This document shows, one piece after another, positions 32,641 to 44,530 of a stretch of 64,000 nucleotides of DNA; position 1 is the first letter of the stretch, and every line of letters begins with the position of its first letter. Under the pieces are notes generated by a model. The model was not told where the DNA came from. It was given only the letters and a program-made list of their open reading frames with translations, and made no database searches. Origin of the DNA: Apoda limacodes (taxonomy: Eukaryota; Arthropoda; Insecta; Lepidoptera; Limacodidae); NCBI GenBank assembly GCA_946406115.1, contig OX291543.1:26996815-27060814 (forward strand). The letters are read 5' to 3'. A program made the translations under genes and the position numbers.

Positions 32641-33015
32641 AATGATCCATATAAATATTAGGTAAATATTTACTCATTAGGCACGAGCTATTTTTGTATA
32701 AAAAAATTCTTAAACGATAAAGAAGCATCCCCAATAATACCAAAAAAAATATATCGAAAAAACCATACAAAAAATTAATTTCGGCCGCCGATTTCTGCAT
32801 TTCATTTGTGTATACGGCTGTGTATATGCTTCTATATCAATTAAATTTATTTTATGCAAAAGTAGCTCGTACCCAATAAGTTAATATTTACCAAATATTA
32901 TAAATGAGAAAGTAACTCTGTCTCTCCGTCTATCTTTACGCTGAAACCGCTGTACCGATTAAGATGAACGTCCTGTTCAATCCAAACACACCTACCAGTA
33001 TACTTAAAGAAACGT
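32641..33015 (-). mobile_element. RTE-type 3' tail repeat, interrupted by a MITE
   Basis: Outside the MITE at 32661-32892 the sequence ATCCATATAAATATTA..TAAATGAGAAAGTAACTCTG, then GCTGAAACCGCTGTACCGAT, is the minus-strand form of the tail seen at 37800-37915. Confidence 0.7.
32661..32892. mobile_element. 232-bp MITE with 8-bp target duplication AAATATTA
   Basis: AAATATTA is present at 32653-32660 and 32893-32900. The element begins GGTAAATATTTACTCATTAG and ends with an inverted counterpart (CCCAATAAGTTAATATTTACC region). The inverted similarity continues over ~50 bp through GCACGAGCTA and TAGCTCGTAC. An 8-bp duplication points to a hAT-like mover. It sits inside an RTE-type tail, where uninterrupted relatives show a single copy of the target. 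Confidence 0.8.
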
Positions 33016-33059
33016 TTTAATTTTATCGGAAATTCTTCTCTTCGAGAGACTACACGCTG

Positions 33060-33597
33060 GATGCTAAAAATTCCTTTGCATTGCTTACAATTGTATAATG
33101 ATTATTTCACTATGAAGGCTCCTAGATTATGCAACGCTTTGCCTTTAGAAATAAGAAGAACAAAATCGAAAGCAATATTTAAAATTTTTATTATTGCTCA
33201 TTACTTAAAAACCTAAAATAACATCACTACCTATATTTGTTTATATATATTTACTTATACGTAATATATATTATAATTATATTTATTTTACATATGTATT
33301 TATATATGAAAATCTATTTACGTACTTATATTTATATATACATTATTCATATATGTTATTTATGTGTATATATTTATTTAATATGCAGTATTGTATGCTA
33401 TATTAATTTTTAATAACTGTATCGACACACACCTACTATACTATGTTTAACTTTATTATTTCATCTACCCAAAGGTTGTCTGGAAGAGATCGCTTTAAAC
33501 CGATAAGACCGCCTTATGTTTTTCTCTATTTGTAAATATGTTTTTTTGTAAAATTATTATGTTGATGCAATAAAGTATATTATTATTATTATGAATG
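33060..33597 (+). mobile_element. Different LINE family: 3' coding end and 3' UTR
   Basis: Bases 33108-33213 encode MKAPRLCNALPLEIRRTKSK and then a short FKIFIIAHYL tail and stop, the C-terminal LWN.LP..IR...S...FK pattern shared by CR1/Jockey-type LINEs. An AT-rich 3' UTR of ~380 bp, an AATAAA-like signal (CAATAAAG) and a (TTA)n run follow. It differs from the ten-copy lineage in tail and sequence. The upstream coding part is lost. Confidence 0.6.
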
Positions 33598-34198
33598 TTG
33601 GCATGGAGATAGTTTGAGTCCCGGGTAAGGACATAGTCTACTTGAAAACGTCAAGAGTGAGTAGTTTCTTTTTATAATTGAGAATTTGCCGTCAAAATAC
33701 ACACTTATACCGTGTACTGATTAAGATGAAATATGCCATGAAGATATTTTGAGTCCCAGGGAAGCAACAGGGCTACATGAAAACGACAAGTGTGAGTCGG
33801 TTTTTTTTCTATAATTGAGGAGTTGCCGTTAAAATCCTATACCGATAACCGAATTTAGGGCGGGTGGAACCGAGGCAAAAGCTAGTAAGGTAAGCATGCT
33901 GTGCAAACGAAAATTGCTTGTTCGCCTTTCCTTTACATCGCAACAAAAGTCATCTTTGATCGCAACAGAGCATCCAACTGATCCAAAATTTGGCATACGT
34001 AGGTATATATATAGTACCTACTTGAAAAGACGAGGAAGGAGGAAGGGGTGGAAGGGCTACTTTGCCCAAAGAGTCTGCAGGAATAACTCTGTATAACCGA
34101 ATTCTACGTGGCCAAACTATTACAGCAATAGATTGCCATAGCAAAGTTCCTTACTAATGCCTATAACCGAATTTAGCAAGCGCGCGTCAACTAGTATG
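33598..34198 (-). mobile_element. Cluster of RTE-type repeat copies
   Basis: At least three minus-strand pieces are juxtaposed. Each of the first two (about 33598-33715 and 33716-33888) has the ATAGTTTGAGTCCCGGG-like phrase, ACGTCAAGAGTGAG-like phrase and TATAATTGAGGA(A/G)TTGCCG. The third (about 33950-34198) has CGCAACAGAGCATCCAACTG and ends in CTAGTA. The third contains the empty-site sequence for the LINE insertion at 16054. Confidence 0.6.
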
Positions 34199-35817
34199 TA
34201 AAAATATAATTATTTAATTATTATTATTTTGATGCTATGAGCCATAGTTAGGTAACCTGAACTTTAAATAATCTAAAATACCTACAATAAGTTAGGTATC
34301 CATCTAGGTATAGTAAATAAAGGTACAATAGTAGTAATAAACATATGTTCTGTTTACCTCTAAAAGGTACCTATCAGCTGGAGTATCTATACAGCTGACG
34401 TTTTCGCATAGCTCTAAGGAGTTTGAAAGTATTCCAAGGCGATCGTGATTTACGGCACAGTAGATGCTAGAAACAGTAGCACAGCTTAGAGTTGTATGGC
34501 AGGTAATCATTGAATTAGCACGCTTTAGTATTAGTAGTAACATTTGTGTCTACTGGGTATCTGCACACTGTATACATCATTAATTCTTTTTTTTTTTGCT
34601 ACGTAGTAAATGTATGTATGTATGTATATAGTAAAGGCACAGTATAGGTATGAATTACGTTTATACATTGAAACAGTCCCAGTTTAGCGAGTAGGTATCT
34701 GACTTAAAATATGAGTCTCTTTAGCCTTTACATATTTATTTATTTTTACTAAGAGCTAAACTAGGGGTAAATTGATCGCTTGCTTCCGATCCGAACTGTC
34801 TTGAGTAGTGTATCTATCCACATACTCCAATCTTGAGAATTCAAAATAAAATAAATTGCTCAAATTTAGTAAAAACAAGGCACGGGTCTCAAAAAACAAG
34901 GCCATCTGGCATGTAGGTATGGTCTTGCGTCTTCCTTGACCTTGTGAAGGGTGGGCATTTGAACCCATTTTGAATTTCTTTACCAATAAGTCTTTCTAAA
35001 ATTTTAATCACATTGTTTGGTAAAGAAAAAAATGAGAAGAAATCTGTATACATGTAAGTCAAAATAGAGAAGAGAAAAGAAAATGAATTTCATTGATTTT
35101 GATGTGCATACATGTACGTGATCTAGCGTAATTTTTATTTTTTGATCCAAGTTACTAGTCGCATTCCATTATACCAAAACCTCGCGCGGTTCAAAGAAGA
35201 ATCAAGATAATTTTTGTTTTTTCCTCATTCCGACTATCTTATGTCTTGATATGTTATAATAGGGCTGCCGATTAAATTCTCATTTATTTAGAACGTATAT
35301 AAGATAAGGTTAGTAAGGTTTTATTTTTTGATAAATAAAAGTGGAATTAAAAAAAAAAATATCTAAAAATAAAACGTGATTACTAAATTTATTGAAATCC
35401 TAATATAAATTTTAGAGACTTATTAAATTTTTCACATTATTATTCATAAGCCATAATAACTAAACCGTTTTTTATGACTAAATTTTACTTACTATAATTA
35501 AATTAAGAAAGTAAAGAAAGATAAAATATGAAAGTATGTACAGAAGTTCTACCAAAAATTAAATGTTTAGCTTTTAAATCGTTGTTTACCAAGTTTCATA
35601 AACTGTGTTAATCCGGGCTTAGATTTATTTTTGTTTGTTAACATTTTTGGCTAATAAAGAAAATATTAATTATATTATCTACCATAACAATCAAAACTAT
35701 GATTAAGGGGCATAATCTTATAACCATTTAATATAACCGGAATTTGTGCAAAATCGTCAATGAATGAATTATAATGAATAAATGTGTATCAGAGAAGTTG
35801 CAAAAGTCGCATATATA
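34199..35817. other. AT-rich stretch without genes
   Basis: Only microsatellite-like TATG repeats at about 34607-34630 and AT-rich DNA were seen. Confidence 0.4.
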
Positions 35818-35990
35818 AAAAACTAGCTTTTGCCCTAAATTTGGTTATTAGTGTATTATAGAAAAAAAAACCGACTCATACTTGACGTTTTCAAGTAGCA
35901 TATGTCCTTTCTCAGGACTTAAACTATCTCCAAGCCAAATTTCATCTTTATCGGTACGGCCAAATCATCTAATAATGATTGCGTGTTTCA
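35818..35990 (+). mobile_element. RTE-type repeat
   Basis: ACTAGCTTTTGCCCTAAATT, CCGACTCATACTTGACG, TTTTCAAGTAGC and CCAAATTTCATCTTTATCGG occur in the standard order. The tail is truncated. Confidence 0.7.
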
Positions 35991-36447
35991 TCCAATAAAG
36001 AACAAAAACTGGAGAATTTTCAAGGGTATGAGTGACTAATACACGAAACTACAGTTTTAGTTTATGTAGGTGAGTAAGACTAGCTTGTTTACCTTAGTTG
36101 ATATATCTACGCTTTTCCGCTTGACTTTTTCTCACTCTCTTCGTGTCTCCTGGTGAACATAGGTTTTTCGTCAATACCACCTCGTACCAGTGCGTAAGAT
36201 CCTGAGTCATTTGCGCACTTCACGGTATTGTCCGGTAATTAGTCTTTCCATTGCCACATCATCTTAGTAATTTCTTAGGCGATGAGCGATGCGATGTAAG
36301 ATGAGCTTCTTAAGCGATGGTAGCATTTGTGATTCTTTCACGGATTTTCTAATTTCGAATTTTGTTTCTAAAACAAAAAAGAATTTCTGAATGATACCAA
36401 TAGTTCTAGTCTAGTCACGGCAAGTCATCTCTTATCACTCCAGCATA
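35991..36447. other. Spacer without recognised gene
   Basis: Slightly less AT-rich sequence (about 36100-36320) shows no open frame of note. Confidence 0.35.
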
Positions 36448-36711
36448 GGGTTGCCATCCGTCCAGGTTTCCCCGGATTTGTCCTAGTTCGGGCGGGGTTT
36501 CATTTATAGTCCGGTTCTAAAAGCTTTGAGAACATTTTTTTTGGTAACAGAGTTAAAAATATAAGACTGCTTTACTTACTCTACTCTATTATTTAATTTT
36601 TCTGTTTATTTTTTGAAAAACTAAACTGTTGACATATCCAGGTTCTAAGCTCCAAAATCCAGGGCTTATGCACTTCTTGCCCTAGTTGCCAGATTTTAGA
36701 GATGGCAACCC
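36448..36711. mobile_element. TA-flanked MITE, GGGTTGCCATC ends
   Basis: A TA dinucleotide stands on both sides (36446-36447 and 36712-36713). The 264-bp unit has perfect 11-bp termini GGGTTGCCATC and GATGGCAACCC. Interior phrases such as CCCGGATTTGTCC and CAGGTTCTAAGC are typical of this repeat. TA duplication suggests Tc1/mariner-type mobilisation. A diverged relative is at 60110-60299. Confidence 0.8.
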
Positions 36712-37675
36712 TACTTCCACACAATCCCGTCAGTTATCCCTGTTCCCAAAAATCAGGTCAATTATCCACCCCGTTATGTAACAAACAGATTTTCACACGT
36801 ATATAAATATCAGTTTGGATTGCTCTATATCTAGTAATGTGACGCGTGTCTATCTGTGCTAGATTAATTAAAATTGAATTTAACCGACATGTCAGCTTAG
36901 AAAGTTAATCAAATACCAAACCGTGAAAATGGTACCGATAGTAAATTGAGCAGTACAGATGTTATTTCTTACTTTCCATTCTGGTATTACATTTGTTGAC
37001 CGTTTTCTTATTGTTTATTAATTTAATGTTAACTGTGTATATAGAGGTGCTGGTTCTTGGAAAAACAAATGTAGCCGGAGAATTTCACATTCAGTGTTCA
37101 CAATAATGTATCAAATGAACTTTAAAAAAAACGGCTATGTGCGAATAGGGCAAAGGGGTCAGTTTGGATTTTTTTTATCGAACAAAAGTTTTCACGTTTT
37201 TCAGAGTTTGAACCATATCCCGAAGAACAACGAAGGATCCAAAGAAACCTTTGCCATAAAGAATCAAATTTAAGTTACCTCTTTGGCCCTACTTAAGTGT
37301 TAAAGCTACAATAACCAAACTTTATTTTATCGATATGATTTGCAAAGTGGTCCCCCAGTCCAAACATTATTCGTAATTTCGGACCTCAGATAATAAAATA
37401 TTTATTATAAAAGTCTCCTCTAAATGGTTGATTTAACGAGCAAGAGCAAGCTGTCAGGGCCATGCCATTTACCGTCAGGTGAAGGTTCCTTGATACCCAT
37501 TAAAATGTTATGGATAGCTAAGTAAATAAGTGCCTAAGTCAATCGATGCTATGTCGGTAATCCTGCTTTAAGGCAGTCATAATTCTGGGCTCTAATTTAC
37601 CAAAGCGAAATCGATCATGGCCTACCACTGCACCAAATTAAACTTAGTAGACAACAAAGATTTATATAAGTACTA
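36712..37675. other. AT-rich spacer
   Basis: No gene or clear repeat was recognised. Confidence 0.4.
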
Positions 37676-37918
37676 AATTTTGCCCGCGGTTCCAACAGCC
37701 CTAAATTCGGTTATCGGTGTAGTATTCCAACGGCAACTAAGAAATTGACTCACATTTTTGACATGACGTTTTCAAGTAGCCAGCCTCCTTCCCCGGAACT
37801 CAAACTATCTCTATGCCAAATTTCATCTTAATCGGTACAGTGGTTTAAGCGTGAAGAGGTAACAGACAGACAGACAGACAGAGTTACTTTCGCATTTATA
37901 ATATTAATATGGATATAG
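37676..37918 (+). mobile_element. RTE-type repeat with full 3' tail
   Basis: The copy runs from TTTTGCCCGCGG..TAAATTCGGTTATCGG through TTTTCAAGTAGCC and ATCTTAATCGGTACAG to (ACAG)n and GCATTTATAATATTAATATG. It is the best-preserved tail of this family in the window. Confidence 0.75.
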
Positions 37919-38497
37919 ATTACATACATTGTATGTTGATAGATATATACATAATGAGAAACTAAGTATCATTATATGGGTCGTCAAAGTCACGGCAGTT
38001 TTGTAGTGTTATTATACGTATAATGCAGAAGTGTATTTTATTGCTTTTCTGTTCATTATACAGGGCATGTACTGACAATCATCTAAGTAATTTGCTTCGA
38101 TGTGTAGAATTACTTTTACAATGTCTAATGATCTAGAAGTATAAGCAAGCATAAGATACTTTGTGTTATATCTGATTCTGTTTAGTGTATAGTGCAATTA
38201 TTCTAAGGTACAGTGTATAATGCTAATAAGTGTAATGACTGCTATAATTACTGTGGAGACAGTCAATTCTATTGTAGCTGTAATTTTTGCATCGTTCAAA
38301 CAACTTATAACTTCTTTTGCATCAACCTGATCAAATGATATTATTAAGATTACACTCATTACAAAACGTTATTTAAATAGATACTTATTTAAAAGTGCCG
38401 CCTTTTTTACGAGTTACTTAAAGATTCTAGTACGATTGGAATTGGGATTGTCGTCAAGAGTAATCCCCCTGAGTTTGCTTGACGAAAAAAAAAAAAC
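37919..38497. other. AT-rich spacer
   Basis: No recognised feature. Confidence 0.35.
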
Positions 38498-38862
38498 GAG
38501 TTGCACTCCGGGAGTGCCGGCAGAAGTGAAAACCTTTACACACGATTCGCGCTTAACACTCAAATATGTCACAAGACATGTCTTTGACATTGTCAAGAAA
38601 TAATAATGATTGTTTATTTACATTTTTGAGGTAGTATATTTGACATCGCAATCTGTCATAGAATTAAAATTCCATATCCAACCTCCCTGTACTACTCATA
38701 ACCGCGAATACTAAAAATAAAACTTATAATAGGCGTGGTATTACGGTTTCCGTCTTACGAATTTCCACGATTAGGACACGTGACCTGACGCGAGTTATCA
38801 TTTTTTACCCATACCAAAAGAAGTGCACAACGCCGCTTAAGAAGTTTTCACTTCAAAAAAAA
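38498..38862 (+). repeat. Dispersed ~350-bp repeat, copy 1 (inverted copy at 54 kb)
   Basis: It starts CGAGTTGCACTCCGGGAGTG and ends GAAGTTTTCACTTC. GAAGTGAAAAC near the left end and GTTTTCACTTC at the right end are perfect inverted repeats. Internal phrases TGTCACAAGACATGTCTTTG and GACACGTGACCTGACGCGAG recur at 53933-54243 in inverted orientation. It has no coding sequence. It may be a MITE whose boundaries include these 11-bp ends. Confidence 0.75.
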
Positions 38863-38944
38863 AAAAAAAGGGGGGGGGACGTTAAGCCATCGAAATATGT
38901 AAGCGGTAAGGCACCCCCGCGAGAAAAACACATATAATAGAAAA
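38863..38944. other. A/G homopolymer run and short spacer
   Basis: A run of about 15 A followed by 9 G at about 38857-38880 separates two copies of the same repeat half. Confidence 0.6.
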
Positions 38945-39084
38945 AAAATAAAAATTATAATAGGCATTACGTTTTCCGTCTTAAGAATTTCCACGATTAG
39001 GACACGTGACCTGACGCGAGTTTATCATTTTTTACCCATACCAAAAAAAGTGCACAACGCCGCTAAAGAAGTTTTCACTTCAAA
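38945..39084 (+). repeat. Partial second copy of the 38.5-kb repeat
   Basis: The right ~140 bp of the repeat (TTTCCGTCTTA..GAATTTCCACGATTAGG, GACACGTGACCTGACGCGAG to GAAGTTTTCACTTC) is repeated in direct orientation ~220 bp after copy 1. Confidence 0.8.
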
Positions 39085-39127
39085 AATCTAATGGAAACTT
39101 TATCTTTATCTATGTTCTAATACTTAG

Positions 39128-39378
39128 CGGTTACGTGGCTCAGTGGGTCATGGCCCGATTGCTGAATCAAGGGGCATGGGTTCGATTCTCATACAAGACA
39201 AACATATTTATTATTTGAGTTTGTCTTGAGACTGGTTGTTTTCTATGTATAATATGTATGTTTTTACAAAAAAAGTATGTATATGTATTTGTATTCGTTG
39301 TCTGGTATCTATAGCTTAAGCTTTGCTTAGTTTGGGACCAGACGGCGCTGTGACGGTGTATAACAAAAAATATTTATT
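39128..39378 (+). mobile_element. tRNA-derived SINE
   Basis: The A-box TGGCTCAGTGGG and B-box GGGTTCGATTCTC lie at tRNA spacing. The body TTTGTCTTGAGACTGG, CGTTGTCTGGTATC and CCAGACGGCGCTGTG and a T/A-rich tail match the copy at 26866. Confidence 0.85.
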
Positions 39379-39985
39379 TTTTTATTATTATTATTTATTT
39401 ATTATTATACTCCTCGGACGGATCCATATATTTATATATATAATTCTACTTTACCTACGTGGGTATGTCACTGTACTCCTAAACGGCCGGACCTATTTGA
39501 ATGATTTTTTTTGTATGTGTTTGAGTAGCGCCCTGGATGGTTTAGAGTCAAAAATCAGCCCGGCAGATGGCGCTGCAGTCGTTATCATGCAGGACAACGT
39601 CTGCCCGGTCAGCTAGCAGAGAATATAAATTTCTAACTGTCTATGATACATTTTTTAAACGTCAAATAACGTACCTACCTTCTTTGTATCTCACCTTGAT
39701 AAAACAGTAACATAATAAAATATTTATTTTGTCTCGGCATGCAAATTGTTTATCGAAGTTATTGACCCAATACTAGCGGTATATCGTGTCATTTAATTTA
39801 TGGTTGGTTGTGTTTACTGCTATCATCTATATGTTAAATTTCTACAAAAAGGAATTAGGTATTTTGATAGCTCGCTCGACGGGTGTCTCATAAAGTAGCA
39901 CGATGCCCGTCCTACCCATTGACAGTTATTATCTGAAACAATAATATTATTACTATTAAAAATGTGGACGTAGAAACAGGATAAA
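39379..39985. other. AT-rich spacer
   Basis: No gene was recognised. A short CGGCAGATGGCGCTGCAG phrase at about 39562 is of a type common in arthropod repeats. Confidence 0.35.
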
Positions 39986-40480
39986 CTAGCTTTTGCCCGT
40001 GGCTGCGCTGAATTTAGTAATCAGTGTGACTTTGTGTTGTTTTTTTTTTTTACAAACTATAAAGGTTAATTTAAAAAGTAAATCCTATCAAAATTTCATC
40101 CAAATCGTTAGAGCCGTTTAGAATACGCCAATATTCATTAAGTTTGTTGGATTGTTTGTCACATACAGAGCCAAATTTTATATACCTGGAGCTATAGGAA
40201 TTTGGCTCTAGTTATTCCTACGGAAACTTAAATTTTCCGGTATAAATGCCTATGCGTTGATTCATCAGAGATAATAATCACTACGAACCACATCAAAATT
40301 GGTTATGTCTTTTATTAAGAACTCATTTTCTGTAGCGCTTCCTGTTGGCCTATGTCCGAACATAAATAAGAACCTGCTCAGAGGTGGCATTCTATGTAAA
40401 GCAACAAACTCCATCTTATTCGGTCCAGTAGTTTTTCCAAAATATGGCAATAGTCAAACATACACACACACAAGCTTCCA
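39986..40480 (+). mobile_element. RTE-type repeat, divergent subfamily
   Basis: It begins AAACTAGCTTTTGCCCGTGG and contains TCAAAATTTCATCCAAATCG. A second, overlapping block after 40256 is inverted in style (TTCTTTATTAAGAAC). Boundaries are uncertain. Confidence 0.45.
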
Positions 40481-40982
40481 CCCCAAACGCGTATTCGTCT
40501 CCGTTCGATCCGCCATCCGCGTCGCAGGTAATAAAAAATACATAACTTTAACCCCCATATATTGTGGCAAAATGACTGACTATGACTACATATTTTCCAT
40601 TAGTATCAAATTTGGAAAAATATAACTTTAAACTGTAATTCAGACCAAATTTTTGGAAATAAGTAATTATTTTTACCTTTTCAGTGCATCTTTTTGAAGC
40701 CGGTTGTTTTTTTGTCAAAAAGTTTTTACTTTTATAGTTTTCGAAGGAAAAGTTAAAAGAATTGTGAACCGTGTTTGATATTTAGAATGAATATTATAAT
40801 CAATACATGATTAATAATTAATTTAGGTTTAGTGTAACGTGGCTGATGTCTGGAGAGCGCACCTTTTAATACAATCATTTAAAATAACTATTAATTTATT
40901 TCATGTTTTACAATGAAAATCTCAGTGTGTTGAGATGTAGCTGCACTACTCACTCACATTGGTACATATGGCGTCATCCTTG

Positions 40983-41262
40983 TTAGGGTTCCGTACCCAA
41001 AGGGTACAAAACGCGACCCAATGACTAAGACTCCTCTGTCCGTCCGTCCGTCCGTCCGTCCGTCCATCTGTTACCAGGCTGTATCTCATGAACCGTGACA
41101 TGGCAGTTGAAATTTTCATAGAAGATGTATTTCTGCTGTAAAATGTAAAAAAAATAGAATAAAATAAATGTTTACGACAAACGTGATTTTTTTGGCGTTT
41201 TTATAGATACTGGTACGAAATACTTCGTGCGCGAGTCCGACTCGCACTTGGCCGGTATATTT
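40983..41262 (-). mobile_element. (GTCY)n-carrying MITE
   Basis: TTAGGGTTCCGTACCCAAAG, then GACTCCTCTGTCCGTCCGTC (the tetranucleotide run spans about 41036-41066), ATCTCATGAACCGTGACA, and finally GAGTCCGACTCGCACTTGGC. This is the reverse complement of the element at 353-643, with a longer GTCC array. Confidence 0.85.
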
Positions 41263-43189
41263 TACTCAAGTTTTATATCACGTAGTACTGCCTCTAAAGA
41301 CAGATATTTTTCATGTATAACCATATCAAGTTATCTGCAACTTACTCATTTGGTTGCAACGTTTTATGATCGTTTCTCCCTTGGCTAGTGACCGACCAAC
41401 CGCAGTCTAGGCGACTGACAGCTGTCACTGTAAACACCTACCTATACCACGACGCTTCTACATGTGACAGGCATTGGCAATATTTATAATAATCATCATA
41501 GACTATTTCACTGCTAAGTACATATAATAAAAATATATATATTTATACATAAGTATACGTTTATATAATTATCTCCAAGCTAGATAATTTTAACGTGTCT
41601 CTTGAATACATCATAACAGTATTTTATTTTAAAACCGGGCAACAGTGAAAGCATGGAGAAAGTATAGACGACGCATAACGTGAAATTCCAAAATTGTTTA
41701 GCTTGTTAAATCTTCTCATGACATAATATTATTGATAATAGAAATTAATACTGAATACTTTTTTGTTTTTATGTTTATTTATAGGCGTACGTAACCGTTG
41801 CCGTAGAGTTATTTTTAAAAAAAACTTAAGGCCATGTAGATATTAGTACTTCATGTATTAAGGGTGGTAAGAAGTAAATTACCAAAGAGAGGCTGTAATG
41901 ACTCAAGTTTGTAATTTCCGCAGCGCCCGTGTTAAACACAATGTTTTTCATCACATTTGCGAGTAAATAAATAAACTTATCAGGTAAATAAATAAGTAAA
42001 TATACTCACCACAACGCAATTGAAATGGCCGGAATAGAAGTAGAGAAAACAACGCCTCCACCAGATGGCCGCCGCCTCCGAAACATTTATGAATAAAAAA
42101 GTTTGTAGATAGTTGCTAGTTTGTAGGGTGCGCGTTATTCGTGTTTTGATCAACGATACAGGCACATACATATTTGATAGAAAAGGCGCGTTATTGCCGG
42201 CCGTGGGTTCTATAAACACGCACTTTGCTTAGAGGAAATAAAATTTCCAAAGAAAAAGCCCGTGGAATTAATTAAAGTCTGCTAATAATGACATTTTCAC
42301 GAGTAAGTGTTATGAAAATGTATGTATGAACAAAATAGCGCCCGTTCGAAGTTTCTCTTCTCTGGTTACGAAATGGTTTGTGGTGCACCACGACACTTGC
42401 ATGTATGATATGTTGGTAACAAACTATATTTTTGTTGAAAGTTAGTTTAAGTAAGTACCTAAGTACTACATCTTAAGTTTATTTGTAACATTAATTAGGT
42501 AATTTTTGGAACAAATTTAAAAAACATGCTTATTAACAAAATATCGCGAAAAAACAAAATATTTAAGTGCTTCTGTTAAGCTTTTGTGCTTTCTAAACCA
42601 AAAATCGGAACCCATATAAGACTACTCAGACACTTAGGAAACGTGTGTGATGTAGAATTAAGTAAGTATATAGAAGCGATGCACAGATACCATTATTAAA
42701 GGCTGTGACATATGGACGGACGAACATGACGGAACTATAAGGCTTCTGTTTTGTCATTTCTCTGATTTACGCGATGTCAAGATTGGGGAATTTCAGGGTC
42801 AACAACAGCGACAGGATGGACTTAATTTAGACACGAAAAGGTAACTTAAAAAGTCGGTGGTGGTTTTTATGTTTTATACCTTTCTCAAATATTTTTTTAA
42901 TTATAATCTCTCTCTTTTCTGATGCTCTCATATTTTGAGTATTAAGTTACCAGTAGACAAAGATTATTAAGTCTTATGTATGTATCTATATGCAAATAAT
43001 GTAATTCATTTTTGTGACATATATATATATATATATATGTTATTATCGCCAAGGTGACAGAAAAACCCCAGTTTATTGAACCGGCGTGCAATAAATACGA
43101 AAAAAGGTTGTAGGTACCTACTTATTTCCAGCTATGCAGAATTCCACGTTTAACACGCGTCAACAAAATATATATTTTAATATACTATT
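41263..43189. other. AT-rich stretch
   Basis: No gene was recognised. A ~75-bp GTCY-element fragment lies at about 42700-42775 (GACATATGGACGGACGAACA..GAACTATAAGGCTTCTG). An (AT)n microsatellite spans 43019-43039. Confidence 0.4.
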
Positions 43190-43382
43190 TCTTTTTTTTT
43201 ACAATAATTTTGGACAAATTACTTAGCAATGTCGGGTCCCAAACAAAGCACTATGTAAAAGACAATACTGATACAAATACCTACCTGCCCTTTTTTTTGT
43301 TAATACATACATACCTGTTATACATAGAAAACACCCAGACTCTAAACAAACACAAATGATCATCACATAAATGTTTGTATAG
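43190..43382 (-). mobile_element. 5'-truncated tRNA-derived SINE
   Basis: The minus strand reads TTTGTGTTTGTTTAGAGTCTG, GTGTTTTCTATGTATAAC, and GGGACCCGACATTGC, the body of the SINE at 39128. The tRNA-like head with the A and B boxes is missing. Confidence 0.7.
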
Positions 43383-43797
43383 TACCGTTTATTGAGTCTA
43401 GTTAAGCTCCAGACTGGTGAAATTATTTTCTAGTGTTTGGTACATCATCTATAATGTTTCGAAAACCGTTTAATTTAAAAAAAAAGTTTATTTCCTATAA
43501 TATTCCTCATACTTAGGTACTATGCTTTAACTTACCTTGCCCCGTTGTATGTCCTCAGTTGAATCTTTAAATTTTATTTTGACCAACTTTTCTTACCAAT
43601 GTAAAAACAAAACTTGTCTGCCTGCCTGTTTGTCTGCCTGTGTTTCTGCATCAAATTTTTAAGTTAATTTTATCGTAGCATATAAAAACCTTTGTTTTTT
43701 AGTATATTTTTTTGTTTACTTGTTTTACACATCATCTTCAACATTGCTGCAACATTGATTCTGATACAGTTTATCTGGATTAATAGGTAGCTTATTA
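43383..43797. other. AT-rich spacer
   Basis: No feature was recognised. Confidence 0.35.
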
Positions 43798-44530
43798 TAT
43801 CCCATCTGCATCTACACTAATATTATAAAAAGGAAAGATTTGTATTTTTGTTTGTTTGTAAAAACAACTGGACCGATTTAAAAAAATCTTTTACCATTAG
43901 AATGATATTATCCTTAAGTAATATAGGCTATATTTATTACTAAGAAAAATCACGGATCCCTACTAAAACTTCAATAATTAAACCCAAGGTGTAAAAAAAT
44001 TTGCCATAAAATGTCTTCCATTGCATGCGTTGCGAAAACTATTGATGATAAAACAAAAAAAGTGCCTACAATTTTAAAGAATATATCAATATCTACAAAA
44101 AACTTCGCGATACCATATGTTCAACTATTGTAGTTATGTCGCTATAACTACTTTTTTACATTTAAAAAGTTGATAGAAATGCTGACCAAAATCAGACCAT
44201 GTTATGCATGCCTTTGTATTAATCCTTATCCAAATTAATGATTTCGTATTCAATACCTGTAGATTACTTTTTGAATTATCCAAATTGGACATTCCATTCA
44301 AAAGATATTACGAATTTAATAATGACAATCGAAACAAAATATGCCGCGCCGCGCCGTGATCGGCTCATACGCGCGGTCGGCTCCCTACCTCCCTACGCAG
44401 CAAACGCAACTGAAATTTAATATTTTAACTTTTTTCAAGAAAAAAAACCTTGAGCAAAAATTACTCTACGTTTATACCAAAATTTTCTAATAATAAAAGT
44501 CCACCTGTGTGTAGCCGGTAGGCCGCTAGT
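43798..44530 (-). mobile_element. RTE-type repeat, second family
   Basis: It opens (plus strand) with TACACTAATATTATAAAAAG and GATTTGTATTTTTGTTTGTT, and contains ACTGGACCGATTTAAAAAAA and CCAAGGTGTAAAAAAATTTG. It ends GTAGCCGGTAGGCCGCTAGT, which is the usual 5' boundary of these elements when read on the minus strand. Another copy is likely at 61880-62818. No pol gene is present. Confidence 0.55.

Noticed and set aside
33230..33400. Dense TATA-like motifs as promoters
   Set aside because: This is general AT-rich 3' UTR sequence of a LINE with no initiator at suitable distance.
38857..38882. A-run followed by G-run as a biological signal
   Set aside because: A15G9 is probably slippage or an assembly edge between two repeat copies, and no motif explains it.
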